Below, one piece after another: positions 25,385-37,763 of a stretch of DNA of 64,000 nt. The notes beneath the pieces are model-generated. The model was not told the DNA's origin, did not search any database, and saw only the letters and a program-made list of their open reading frames with translations. This DNA comes from Ooceraea biroi (taxonomy: Eukaryota; Arthropoda; Insecta; Hymenoptera; Formicidae). Position numbers and translations under genes: made by a program. The stretch is from positions 12,685,971 to 12,749,970 of the forward strand of contig NC_039513.1 in assembly GCF_003672135.1 (NCBI RefSeq), in the 5' to 3' direction. Each line of letters starts with the position of its first letter. The stretch's first letter is position 1.

Positions 25385-26682
25385 TTGGGTTGGCCAAAAA
25401 GTAACTGCGTTTTTTTTTATATAAATAAAAGGCGAATTTTTCATGGGAAACAAAAACTTTATTAAACAATATATTGTCCATTTTGTTTGATTATCTTTTG
25501 CCATTTTTCAGGCAACTTCATGATTCCGCGCTCAAAAAAGTTCTTATCTTTTTCAGCAAAAAACAATTCCAACAACGATTTGATATCCTCATCAGCAGTC
25601 AAGGTTTTACCATTCAAGGCGTTTTGCAAAGAACGAAACAAATGGTAATCTGATGGTGCCAGGTCTGGCGAATATGGTGGAGGTGGTAACATCATGGTAA
25701 CACATCCCATCCAAGCTGCAACAATTTTTCACGAGTGACCAAACTTGTACGTGGTCTAGCGTTATCATGGTGAAACACAACACCTTTGCGATTCACCAAT
25801 TCTCGACGTTTCTGTTTGATGGCATCATTTTAATAATTTAATTTATCCAGTTGACGACAGTATACGTCTGAATTAATGGTTTGATTCCTTGCAAGCAGCT
25901 CAAAATACACAGTCCCACCAGACTGACAGCATAATCTTTCTTTGGTAAATATCTGCTTTTCAAGTGCTTTCAGCAGGTTCATCACGCTTGCTCCACCATC
26001 TTTTTCGTTTGACGTTGTTGTAGACGATCCATTTTTCGTCGCCTGTTATCATACGTTTCAAAAATCGATCATTTTCCTCACGTTTCAAAAGAGAATCGCA
26101 GATGTCAATACGCTTAGTGAGATGAATTTCTTTCAGCTCATGTGGTACCGAAATATCGAGCTTACTAATGTATCCAAGTCGTTTTAAATGGTTTTCAACA
26201 CTCGATTTCGATATGTTAAGATTCTCAGCAATCTCTCGGATCGTTAAACGCCGATTGGAATCGATCAGTGCCTTTATTTTGTCATCATCAATTTCGATTG
26301 GCCTTCCTGAGCGTGGTGCATCTTTCACATTAAAATCTCCAGATCGAAATTTAGTAAACGAATTTTGACACTGCCGCAGTTTTAAAGCATCTTCGTCATA
26401 TACATGACATAACTTTTTATGAGCTTGCACAGCGTTTTTCCCTTTTCGGAAGTAATAAAAGAAAATATGACGAAAATGTTCTTTTTGATTTTCCAATTTG
26501 AAATCGACGGCAAACAAACAATTGTTAACGAAATCGTGTACTTTCTTTTTGTAAAACAAGCTTGAACTGTGAGTTGTTAACCTACATAATGAATTTGCGG
26601 TTTAGAATGAAGTTAGTTACATTTCAAGACATGTATGTCCATCTATTGGAAAAAAACGCAATTACTTTTTGGCCAACCCAAT
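25385..26682 (-). mobile_element. Mariner transposon, mellifera-type, decayed (1298 bp)
   Basis: TA duplications flank the element at 25383-25384 and 26683-26684. The terminal inverted repeats begin TTGGGTTGGCCAAAAAGTAA and differ by one base over about 30 bp. The length of 1298 bp is that of a full-size mariner. The transposase remnant is on the minus strand. The ends and protein resemble the mellifera subfamily known from honey bee. Its ends are well kept, so it could have moved with help from an intact copy elsewhere, but its own transposase is broken. Confidence 0.95.
25462..26496 (-). pseudogene. Broken mariner transposase (D,D34D family)
   Basis: This is a cut-and-paste transposase remnant. 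In order, the sequence shows E-N-Q-K-E-H-F at the N-terminus, a helix-turn-helix region with SGRPIEIDDD and REIAENLNISKSS, the first catalytic Asp in TGDEKW, VYFELL, the third Asp in FHHDNARPR, and the conserved tail YSPDLAPSDYHLF ending NGQYIV. The breaks, read directly, are as follows. The expected start ATG is TTG (26494-26496). A TGA follows E-P-A-E-S-T (25960-25962). A small deletion with frameshift near 25910-25930 falls where the second catalytic Asp should be. An in-frame TAA follows K-L-N-Y. An 11 bp near-duplication in GTTACCATGATGTTACCACC, just before P-P-P-Y-S-P, shifts the last part into another frame. It cannot make active enzyme. Confidence 0.93.
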
Positions 26683-26684
26683 AG

Positions 26685-29600
26685 TTTCCTAATACACAAG
26701 TCACGCCTCGCCTCATGCGAGAGCATAATTTCGAGAGATTAATCCATGCTATTAGGACCCGACAGGATCTAACAGGAAATTATTTAAATTTCCAGTTATC
26801 GAGTAGTATAAATGTTTAAGGAAGCAACAAACTTTTCAAAGTACAGTTTACACATCGCAATTCACTGGCACATGATCTTCTGATAATAAACGATCGAAAT
26901 CAGTAATACAGATCCGCGATATTCCTGATGAACGTGCTCACGGGAAAATACGGGGGCACATTCATGCTCGGAGGAAGACACCATTTGCAAGCTAGTTACG
27001 AACGCAAGAGAGCCCGCGTGATTCGATTGTCAGATCTTCGGCTGACGCAGAGTAGATTACCATCGTAATGTATCGTAACGTATATACTCTCATCCCTATT
27101 GCCGATCCGATATGGCTCTCTTTCTTTTGACGAGAGAACAACGCGCGGAGACTGTGATCATAATAATCAAGATGCACATGTGCGAGTTACCATCCCCGGT
27201 GTACTGACGATAAATCTCACGTGCAATTTAATTTTATTGCGATCGCTATCTCGTTATCCGTGCAAAAAGAGACATCGGGCGATCCTCCTCGCTGCGCGCG
27301 ATTCATCACCGATTTATCCGAAACCTTTCGTCGTTTCCTTGTCAAAGGCGCTGCCACGCTCGAGGGTGAAGTTAACGGCGCCTCGAACCTTTAATCCTCG
27401 TGTCGGACAACCGCTCGTTTTGCGAATCGACTGCGGACATCCGTTACGGTCACGCGGCTTTGGCGGAAAACGGCGGGCGCAGCGCGAAACCGCAACGCGG
27501 AGATTGCGCGCACGGACGGGCCGCTTATTCGCGTTTACGCCGATGTAAAACTCCCCCGGGTCGACCGCGGACAGATACCGGAGGTTTGCAATGCCTTCGA
27601 TGTGGATCAAGGTGGGACTCGTTTTCCTGCAGAGTTCCCAGAAACCTTCCCGTCCAGCGCTACGTGACGAGACACGGTCATTTGCGCGCCGTTGCGGCCC
27701 TTCTTTGCGCAAATTCGATCGACTCAAATCATCTCAGATCGTATCGACAGAGATTGGTTCAAATTATCGTAATTATCACGATACACTTGATGCTTATTCC
27801 GAATTCTACCCGTGAGACATAAGATCGCAGGTAGTACGATATAAAAATTTTAATTAAATAATATCATGTTTGGAATGCTACATGTGGATACAGACCTCGA
27901 TACTGGCCTTGATTAAATTCTCTATATCTATATCTATTGTATTATACATATTTATATAAATTTTCGAAAAAGTACCAGGGCTTGACTTAAACGTGTTATG
28001 CAAGAGAGACGTATGTAAGTGACAAGGCTCTCTAACATTAAAATCAAAATTAAAATGAAGCGCCGTCTTTCGCTATAGGATGCAGGATGATGTTGTCACA
28101 AGGATTCTGCGTTTTACGGCTGGTAAAGGGTGAAGTTCACCCTTCAGCGTGGGAGAGCACCTAGTCGCAGTAATTATAGCGCGTATTAAAACTGGATTTA
28201 TCGTGAAGTAGAGTCGCGCGTAGAAATACCGCGAATACCGCCTGTGCGAATAAATATGCCGACTTGTATAAGCGTAACACAGCGCCGCACGCTTATAACT
28301 GTACAATCTTACTTCGGCGGGGATTTTGCATATTCGTCTCGCCGATCAAATGAACCTTTATGCAACGCTAAATCGATGCCGCGAATTTTTTGCGACTAAT
28401 ATTATTATCTCATCGTAAATATCAATGCTCGATATTGATCTGGCGATCGGTCTACGCGCGGTTCTACTCGTGACTCAACTGCCACACGCAATAATCTTAA
28501 TGCAATCAAGCAGCGTTACTTCGCTTTAGCGTTTACCGAGGAAAAATCATGCGTAAAACGACGCAAATTGTAGTCGTTTGCCATAATCACCAGCTGCTTG
28601 CGTGCTACCAATGCTCAATTAGTCGCCTGGGACTCGAGTCAATCTGCGCAAGCTTTGATTTCGCAGGTCTACTTTGATTCTACTCAGGAATGCAGATAAC
28701 TCTTCCATCAAGCATGTTATTTCCAACTCGAGCGGTTTTTCTCGCAATTTTAACGACCACTAAAACCCGGGGAATTTATGGAAGCATATCGGAACAACGT
28801 AGGAGCGAGCACCATGAAGTGAAACGGCGAAACTGCTGCCTCGACCTCGACACACGACCTCGTGGTAATGTGCATATGTGTCGATGCACACTTTGAACAC
28901 GCGCGCGCCAGACTAAGTACGTACGAAAGTAAGATCGGTGGGAATCGAAGCTGACGGACTGACCTCACGAGCACGATGTCAACGAGCTTAAACTCCAACC
29001 ATTGGCGGCCATGGTTCGACGCTCTCGGGCGCAGCTTTGAAAACTTGTACGTCGCCGAGGACCGGTCCAGCTGATGAACGTGGAAAACAATTGGCGCTCG
29101 ATTGGCGAGGAAAAAAGACAAAAAAGAAAAAACAAACGAACAAACCGCACGAAGGAAATTACTAATCGACCTGGAATCCTTTCTTGCCGCGTTAGCAATA
29201 AAGGAAAAAACGTATGCCACACCGCCTCCGCCTCGTGCGAGTCCACGGACATTAACGAACGATAAATGATGCTGAATCGAGTCCCGAGGTAGTTGCGCGA
29301 GCTGTTTCACTCGCTTATAATCAGGACGTGGTCACGATCGGAAAGTGGAGGATTGTACGTTGCGAGGATCACGTTGATCAGAGGACTCGGTGAGTCTGAC
29401 GAGAAAGAAAGAGAGACAGAGGCGGGGGAAGCGAAAGAAGAGAAGCGACCGAAATTGGTGAGAAGCAAACAAAGGGTTGCGGGGGACCGAGTAAATAAAG
29501 GACCGCGGATTCTATTAGCGACGGTCTGCCTCCTCCTACTAGAACAATAAAATGACGTGGATGGACGAGGCCGGGACGGGCGGACAGCGGGAGGAAAAAA

Positions 29601-30563
29601 AGGGAAGACGCCGAAGGAAAAGGGGGGCCGAGGGAAGATGGCACCGCTCTCGGAGCTGTCCGCTAATCTTCTTTCGTCTCCTCCTCTCCGGTTCGACGGA
29701 GGCGGATCGCGCTTTGTCTCTGCGGTTTCTGCGAGTTGCTGCTGATGCTGCGCGCCGAAAGATATCCTCCTTCGTGGCACTCTAGGAGAAAATCCCCCCA
29801 GCTGGGAGAACAGATAATCAGAGAGATTGTCCAGAAAGGACAGTCTCAACTGGCGATTGTTCTCGAGATAAAAATTCTTCATGCGATATTACGGATTGTG
29901 GTGAACGGTACCGGTTGTTAATTCCGAGAACAATTACAGAAAATTAAAACAAAATATGACAAAATATTTGGAAGATTGAAAATAACGCATTTCATCCAAA
30001 AATCCTTCATAAATACATATTTAACTATTAGTACTAATGCGTTTGTTTTTATAGAAAGATGTATTATAAGATCATTTGCATGAAACGAGGAACAGAGGTA
30101 TGAAAAAGGAGAGGTAAGCCTTGCATGCCACTGCGATGTGTTCGACGACGGAACCGCCCTTCGCTCTCAATGTCGTAGATAATTGAGCTAGTGCGTAGCC
30201 AGCTGGGTTATTATTAGAAGTGACATTATTATAGGGGCGCGGATACATAAAAGCCGCGATGCACACGCATGTGTCTTTACGCAGCAACGCGCTCGCGCTC
30301 TTACGCCGCTGTAACAACCGTAAACCGAGAACGGACGCGACAATTTGTGTCAATGCGCTTCTAACGCCGTTATGCCACGACACCGCGAGCTCATACATAT
30401 CGAACTCGTCCATGTTACACGATCGTATCTCTCGGATTTTCATGCAGGAAGAACCACTATCATTTTTTTCTTTCTCTCTCTCTGGCAAAACAGAGTCCAA
30501 TTAAATTGCATCGAGAAGCACGTAGCTGCAATATCTTCATACTTAAAATTATAATTTTGATAT
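26685..30563. other. Unique DNA, no feature
   Basis: No conserved exon is found. Open frames at 28750-29310 and 29307-29882 (minus) are low-complexity shadows of purine-rich DNA. One short perfect palindrome lies at 28126-28144. Confidence 0.35.
28126..28144. repeat. 19 bp perfect palindrome
   Basis: AAGGGTGAAGTTCACCCTT has two 9 bp arms around a single G. It might be a dimeric protein-binding site; its function is unknown. Confidence 0.7.
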
Positions 30564-30848
30564 TTAAGGGGGTATTCTAGTGTAGCATGTCAGAAAAATC
30601 GAATTTTTTTGGCATATTTTGCAAGTATATGGTATGGAAAATATGTCTGCGAGAAGATTTAGCCCGATTCGCAAAATTAACAAAGTAATAGCACCTAATA
30701 GAAAATAACCTCCGGCGCGCGCTCGGCGGTTGGACCGCGCGGCACACAACAGAGCATTGTGTTAGTATTTTAGGTAGGATCGGAAGATCGTTATTCTTTG
30801 AAGGTCGTACATTTGAATTGGAGCCTTTGTATAGTACAGGTTATATAG

Positions 30849-31187
30849 TACAATGAATCTCTAAATTCATTGATTTGGACTTTTGCTCCAAAACATCTCC
30901 ATGCTGGCGTGAAAGTTGTTGAAATAGCAACATTCCTGGCAGTTATAATTTTCAATAAAGGATTTATGCCAATTTTCAAACTTATGAACGTGATGGGAGT
31001 TAGTATTGGTCAGCAAGCGGTGATGTACGCAAACTCCCGGAACGAAGCTCGTATCACCCGCTCGGAGCGGCGCTCCACTAACTTCTCTCGAGATCAGAGA
31101 ATGAATCGCAGGGAAGAGAGATCGGCTCTGCAGGACTTCTACGAACAAGAGGAATGTCCCCTGTATGGCCCTGGACTAGCCGATTGA
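30849..31187 (+). pseudogene. Transposase C-terminal fragment in family A copy 2
   Basis: The open segment is the same as in copy 1, preceded by a stop and lacking a start codon. The predicted residues from W-T-F-A-P-K to Y-G-P-G-L-A-D are identical to copy 1, because the base changes between the copies here are silent (for example TTG to CTG). Both copies therefore descend recently from one deleted element. Confidence 0.6.
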
Positions 31188-31189
31188 TC

Positions 31190-31541
31190 GTAAGTAACAT
31201 TATCTCTATGTAATCAGTATGAAAAACTTTAAACGTGTTTTTCTCGAAACCACGTTTTTCAAATTGGTTCCCATGATATCTCAAAAACCAGTTAATCAAT
31301 TGACTCAGGCTTTTGCACACATCTTCAGTATATGTGTGGCTATAGCCCCTACCACAATCAAGTCGAAATATTGTTGTTTGGAATTTCTACAGCCCTTCAA
31401 TGGTGAAAAAAATGGCACAAATCGAAACTTAATTTTCTCAATGAAGTCATGTTTTAAATTGTCAACATTTTTTTTTCATTCTGGTACCTGCTATAGCCAC
31501 ACTCATACTAATTAAGAATCTCTTTGGTTTTTTTGTTTCAG
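31190..31541 (+). other. Intron-like segment inside family A copy 2
   Basis: The GTAAGT donor, ACTAAT branch-point-like motif, pyrimidine tract and GTTTCAG acceptor match copy 1. The splicing signals are intact in both copies. Confidence 0.5.
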
Positions 31542-32733
31542 ATGAGCAGAACAGCTGAAATCATGGGAACCATGGACCAACTTTTTTTTTCATGTTCTTA
31601 TTTAATATCATGTGCAGCGCTTATTTATAGTTATTGTCTACTACAAAAATTTGGAAACATACACCAAATATGTATGAATAAGCAGGGAAAACCCTGCCTC
31701 AAAAAACCTTATACTTTTTTCAAAAAAAATTCACCAAAATAGCATACAAATTCCGCTTTTACACTAGAATACCCCCTTAATATTACTCTGAATATCATCG
31801 CGTTAATTTTTCGCTCGCAAGGTGCGCGACTGCGGAACTAAATTGCATTCGCATGAGGCCAAATGAAGGAGGCCGCTACGTAATAGACGTACGCCTGATT
31901 TTGTAATTGCTAACGACATTCTAACATACTAAGTAACGACGTTCAGATACACTCGCGTACACGAAGCCAGCCGTGAGTGCCGGCACGATTACAGCGTCAT
32001 CGTTGAATCGGATTCGACGGCGCGATGATGGCGAATGCGCGAGTGCGAGAGGCAAATGAGTGCCTAGGTTGATGGAAAGTGGCTCGCGGCGCGCCGGTCT
32101 TTTTGCACGCGAAACGATGCTGCGAACACGAGGCTCGTTGCGGACCAAGCCGCCTAATGCATCCTCGCTCTCGTCGATAATGACAGCGATTTCCTCCGCG
32201 GCGGGACGAACAATTCGAGACGAAAGCCGGGTGAAACGCGCGATAATCTTCATCGCATCGAGCACGAGCAGAATCCAACTACGGGATTTTATTGGTGACT
32301 TTGTGCTGAACAGTGATTAGTTTTGCGCTAATATATTTTTCTTCTACTTAGGATTAAGATGAGTTATCGAGACATTAAACAAGATAATATGAATCTTGAA
32401 AGTATAAACAATTATATGACCGATTTTACTAATCTTCTCCAAGAGAGATAACTATTAAATAACTTAAATCTTAGATATAAAATACAAAAATATTTGCATA
32501 TTTTTCAGAGGATTAATTAATCTTTAAAATCATGATCGTCATATCAGTGGATACGCCTGAAAATTTCCGCCCAAAGTGCGCGAATATAAACCTCTATACG
32601 CATTGCATTTTATTTATCGACAAAATAGGCAAATGTATAAATCGGGTATGTAGATGAAAATGTGCCTCGTGAACTGCACATGCAAATTGCCGCGCCGCTC
32701 GTAAGGGCGTCAAGGGCCCCTATCGCCGCAGGG

Positions 32734-32778
32734 ACGATGGGAATATGGCGAAAAACACATTCGCCATATTCCCATCGT
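32734..32778. repeat. Short hairpin, 19 bp stem, 7 nt loop
   Basis: ACGATGGGAATATGGCGAA (32734-32752) is exactly complementary to 32760-32778, with the loop AAACACA. The stem is perfect. It is shorter than a typical microRNA precursor, and the flanks do not clearly extend the pairing. Confidence 0.85.
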
Positions 32779-34577
32779 GTAGGAAATCGAGAGGAGGGCG
32801 GCTCGTACAAAGCAAAAGCGAATAATGACGCGCATCTACGTATAATGCCGGATGCAAACATGCGAACACGCGCTCTGCTCGGAGGATTCAACGTATCAAA
32901 GTTGCGAATAAAACCTTGCCGAGCCTTGCTTTACACGTAAGAGATAAATACGTATGTAAGACAAAAGTACGCTCAAATGCAGATTTATCATTTAATATTT
33001 TTTATTCAAGTGAAAACTCTGATTTCTAGAATTCGTGTATATTGGATGCTTGCAATTTCAGTTTTCCTCGTACAAGTCTTGTGCCTGATGACATGCCGAA
33101 GGCGTGCATGTGCGCGTACCTGTAATAGCGCACAAATCCGCGTGGTCGCGAATTACATGCAGTTTCGCACCCTGCATCGCAAAATGTACGTCCCCACACC
33201 GGCTTGCTTGTCACAGGTCACGCGATACGTACCATATAATGCCGACAATCTAACACACGTCCCACAACGCCGTGATTACACGCTGGTGCTAAAGGCGGCA
33301 CAATTTCAGATTAGCTACACGTCGTTCGCGCGCAGTTCCCCTCCGAGGTAATGCCTCAAACTTGAGTTCAGATTCTGCGCGAAAGATAAAAACTCGCTTT
33401 CTAACAGAAGGAAAACTAACGAGCATCGAGTATCTTTTTTTTCAAATAAATACTTTGTTCTGATAAGACGATATCGGTGCACTCACCTGATCGCGAGTGC
33501 GCGGGCGGAATCTTCCTGCGGGAGTTTCACTCGATCGCTGGCAAAAATCCGCAGATCGCGTACACGTACGTGACTCACTTAATATCATTAGGCTGATAAA
33601 AATTGCGCGATCGGATCACCGCATGCCGCCACGAATCCGCTCCGCTAAAAGATCCAACAATGCAGAAGCGGATTCTACGCGTCTACGCGCGGAATCCGGC
33701 CGGGTATGCGGTAGAAGCGCGCTTTAATGGTTCGAACGGTTCTCCCGACCGGTCATTTGATACGTAAGTGCGTAAGCCGAGTGCTCGGAGGGTCCTGGGT
33801 ACTTCCAGGACGAGTGCGCTGCCAGGCAAGCGAGACCACACTTCCGGCTCCGGTAATGTGCGCGCGCGGAAATTAACGCGGTACCGCCGCCAGCGACAAT
33901 CGCGCCGACAAAAGTCTTTAGTCGAGAGTTCCCTTTGGGTTCCCCCGAAGGGGCACTCTCGATTGGACTACGGTCACTCTCGAGAGACACGTTGAAGGTC
34001 CTGCACGCAGTTCGGTGCAGCGGTGCGCGATAGGGACGGCAGGGGAAAAATGATGTGTGTAATGTCGAGTACTTTCATGCTCTAACGGCCGCGGAAAACA
34101 ATGGTTACGGGCGAGCACCTGCAAATACTACCGTGAAGCGAGCCGCTCGCAACGCAATTTCACTACCTCTCGTTGGCGATCGATCGGAAGGGGGCGGGCG
34201 GCCGGTTAATTTCTCACTCGACCGCGAAACGCGAGATGAGAATGAACAAGGAGAGAAACGAAGGAGGAACAGGAGAACGGAAACGCTTATCGATTACGCA
34301 TTCACACGTTGATTTCGAGATTAGTTGTTAGTGGTGATACTCGTACCGTTTAATGACTGGACGCACTCGCCGAGTCTAGCGGCGCCAAAGACTCTCCTCC
34401 GTGAGAGATTTAACTCTCGCCGACGAATCCAGTCTCCTGACGAAGATATTTCAGCCACGGGTGGACATCGAACGCCGAGGATTCCGGACGGGGCACGCCG
34501 GAGCGGAGACAAAGTGGCCTCGTCAACGAGCGACAAACGAAAGGAATTAGCGGACAGCGGACGATAATGACCGCGAA

Positions 34578-34607
34578 TGGGCGCGGTGGAAAAATTCACC
34601 GCGCCCA
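34578..34607. repeat. Short GC-rich hairpin
   Basis: TGGGCGCGGTG pairs with CACCGCGCCCA across an 8 nt A/T-rich loop. It lies in otherwise unique DNA. Its function is unknown. Confidence 0.75.
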
Positions 34608-36585
34608 CTTCCTGTACCGGCGGTGCCCGTCAAAAATCCCGGAACGGGGGAAGCGACATACGACCCCCCTGCTCGCGTCGGGAAGAATCGCACAAGCTCG
34701 CGATGCACGCATGAGTAGGTGGAAAGACGGATGGTCGTGGACGTAGGGGTATTAGAGAGGGAGGAGGGAGAGAGATGAGGGAGAGAAAGACACATACGCG
34801 CACGACCGAGGAATGATACACGGAACGAGCCGGGGTTGTAGCTGAAGAGATGCAAAGGCGTGCTAAATCGTCGGTGGATACCCGGTTTTCCTCCTCCTCC
34901 TCCTTCCCCCGGCGGTCGTTGTTTCACCCTTACTAACGATCTCGTACGTGAGGGACTCTCGTGTACGCACGCACGGCAGTTCACGTTTAGGCTGTGTGCA
35001 CACTGCCGAGCGATCACTGCGAGAACACTGGTTCGCGTTGGATGCTACTGGTTGGATCAAGTTTCGAGCAAGCAAGCGCGTGTGATCACGCAATGCATCG
35101 GGCATTGCCGCATCCCCGAGTCCGTCACGAATCCAACTGGTAGCAGCACGTGTAAACCGACGTTAAACGCGGCGATCTGCGAGTCGTGAACAGCGCGAGC
35201 AAACGAGCATCTGCGTGTGTTACTGATTTCTTGACGTCGCCGTGCACGTCGGCTCTTTAATATCTTTTCCGCTGATTTGTTATTTTCATTTATGGAAATC
35301 TTGTAACAATTTTAGACGACAAATTTGTCAACAGATTTGGTTTCCTATCGTTATTTATTACATGTACATCATCACCTGTCGCTCGCCGATTGTGCACAAG
35401 GCCTTACTGCCTCGTTCGGCGTGTACGCCTCCTCGCGATGATTACGACTACGATTGCGATGTAAATCGCGGACCTACGTTCAATCACGCGCGCACGGGTG
35501 TAAGTCTTCTTCTTGAAGCCGTGGCCTTCGACTGTGCCGGTCTCGGCCCGGTCGACGTGCTCGTCGCTTTCCTCTCCGCTTCCTGACGGTGATCGAACGT
35601 GATCCACCGCCGTGATTCACACGACAGAAACCAAGAGCGGTCGCTATTCTAATGTCGATACTTGAGGGGAGGCAAAGACGGTAGGTTTCTCACGATATTA
35701 TATGTAATATTATATGCCATCGCTTTACAGGTCCGAAAAAACAAAAGGCAGGAAATAGTTTCCTCGCGTGACATCAAGAATTCAACTCCGAGTTTTCCAA
35801 TCTGAATGGAGTTAATACCACGATGAGATCGTATCGATCATACTGATCGTACCTCGATGGCACGTCTGCCGAGATTACGTTACACGTTTTAATGACTTCG
35901 GGCTCCAATCTCAGGATTGCGCCGATAGCTCCGTATTAAATGAGAAGAGATAGTATTGTCAATGCGAATCACCTTCACGTAACCGTTCAAGATTCAATTA
36001 GTATCTGGTTCGATCTGCTGGAAACTCTACTCTACCATCTCCAGACGAGGAGATGCAATATCGATGCGAGATGATCTGTTATTCGTAAACGCTCGATCAT
36101 CTCCGCATGGAATCTCGCCGTGCGGAAAGACACCATCAGGAGACACCCCGTTTCACCCCGTTGCACCGTCCACTTGTTCGCTTAATGCATCCCGCGCGAA
36201 CATTCCGATCTGCAAACTGTGGCGATGTTGCAAGATCGGCAGGCGGTACGAGCGCAAAAACGCTCGTGAGCTTTCCAGGTATCTTCACGAGTGAGCCTAC
36301 ATAAGGTTGCTTACTAGCTTGGCCTCGCGGGGATTTCGCTTTTTGCCCGGGTTCTACCCGCCCGACGATGTAGCCGGCGATGAGGCGGTACGAGCATCAC
36401 TCGAACGTTCCACTTTACGAACGTCCGCTATCTTTAGCTACCTTTCTATCGTGCTACCTTTGACTTTGCTGTTCACCAATCATCCGCTGATCGACCCCGT
36501 TTCATTTTGTATTTTGCATTTCGATAGGATGCCCCAATGCAATGCCGAAGAATGACTTTGAACGTCGAAACTTTGTTCTTCTTAA

Positions 36586-37304
36586 GGGGGGAGCCTGCTT
36601 TAGAACGCTGAAAATAAGGTATATTTTACGAATTGTTTTTGGAGAAACTATACAGCGGATCATTATAAAACTTTGATGCATTTATTAGTACATGTTTAAA
36701 GATAAAAAACATTATTTTTTGATTTGAATATATCGCTTGTAGAGGTCGTCCTGGAGAAATCTTAGTGCAGCCGCGTCGCCGGCATTGCAAATTGGTGAGC
36801 ATTCTCCTGCCTCCAAATTTCGTCTAAACTGAAAAATTGAAATATCTTCTCGTTATTTATGAATTCCCATCGTCGATGAACCAAAGAGAGAAGAAAAAAG
36901 TTGAAAAGTGCCAAAATGGTGGAGCTTAGAACACAAAAGTACGATTTTTAGGCAAAGTTTTTGAACTTTTTCATGCAAAAATAATTGTTTAACTTAATGT
37001 TTTTATGAATATTAAAGGTTCATCGACGATGGGAATTCATAAATAACGAGAAAATATTTCAATTTTTCAGTTTGGATGAAATTTGGAGGCAGGAGAATGC
37101 TCACCAATTTACAATGCCGGCTGCACTAAGATGCCTCCAGGACGACCTCTACAGGCGATATATTCAAATCAAAAAATAATTTTTTTATCTTTAAACATGT
37201 ACTAATAAATGCATCAAAGTTTTATAATGATCCGCTGTATAGTTTCTCCAAAAAAATTCGTAAAATTATACCTTATTTTCAACATTCTAAAGCAGGCTCC
37301 CCCC
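36586..37304. mobile_element. TTAA fold-back MITE, copy 2 (family B, 719 bp)
   Basis: TTAA flanks lie at 36582-36585 and 37305-37308. The arms are 36586-36880 and about 37019-37304. It is about 99% identical to the copy at 16817-17536 and in the same orientation, judged by the asymmetric loop with AATGGTGGAGCTTAG. I noted about eight differences, including one in the AAAAACAATTCG stretch that shortens this copy. Confidence 0.9.
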
Positions 37305-37742
37305 TTAATTCCGACTTGCGAAGCGCGCGACTGTAGAATTCTGAGTTTACAAAATAACAAAGTAAAGTTTTGGAATATTAAAAATGATGTGCAAAAAGTA
37401 TCGCATGCGATTAGACATACTGCAACTGAGGGCAGCTCTGGAGCGACGTTTGGAGTTTCTACGCCGGCCGAACGATTTAGAAACACGAATTCTTCTTACA
37501 ACGATTACTGAAATTTCTTTTTCCATGCGAACGGCACCATCACGACATAGCATAAGGAATCGTCGAACGCTGGGATTCTCACAGCCATCGTCCCTCACTT
37601 TGCAACTTTTTCTTACGTGTAGAAGATAGTCTCTTCGCGCTACGTGGGTCGACGGCCGTTAAACGCGCCGGAGAAACCGACGTGTGCACGCGAAGTGCTC
37701 GCCGCTCGACGTTTCGGGAAGATAAGAAGACGGGGAAGAAGT

Positions 37743-37763
37743 GGAAGAAGAAGAAGAAGAAGT
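37743..37763. repeat. GAA microsatellite
   Basis: About seven GAA units in unique DNA. Confidence 0.85.

Larger units (their letters stand above)
30568..31776 (+). mobile_element. TTAA-flanked DNA transposon, copy 2 (family A, 1209 bp)
   Basis: TTAA duplications are at 30564-30567 and 31777-31780, with the same perfect 17 bp terminal inverted repeats as the copy at 11604-12812. Length and orientation are identical. I see about four substitutions between the copies (for example GTAGCGTG versus GTAGCATG near the left end, and CTTGGC versus CCTGGC in the coding fragment), so identity is near 99.7%. The flanking DNA beyond TTAA differs, so this is an independent insertion and not part of a duplicated segment. 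Confidence 0.85.
31781..36581. other. Unique DNA with small hairpins
   Basis: No conserved exon is recognised. Two short perfect hairpins (32734-32778 and 34578-34607) are listed separately. An AT-rich patch lies at about 32320-32530. Confidence 0.35.

Noticed and set aside
24733..25404. 223-codon plus-strand frame
   Set aside because: It ends inside the mariner terminal repeat and has low-complexity content.
11604..37304. Segmental duplication explaining the A-B and A-B element pairs
   Set aside because: Each element has its own TTAA borders with unrelated flanking DNA, and the spacing between A and B differs by about 0.8 kb.
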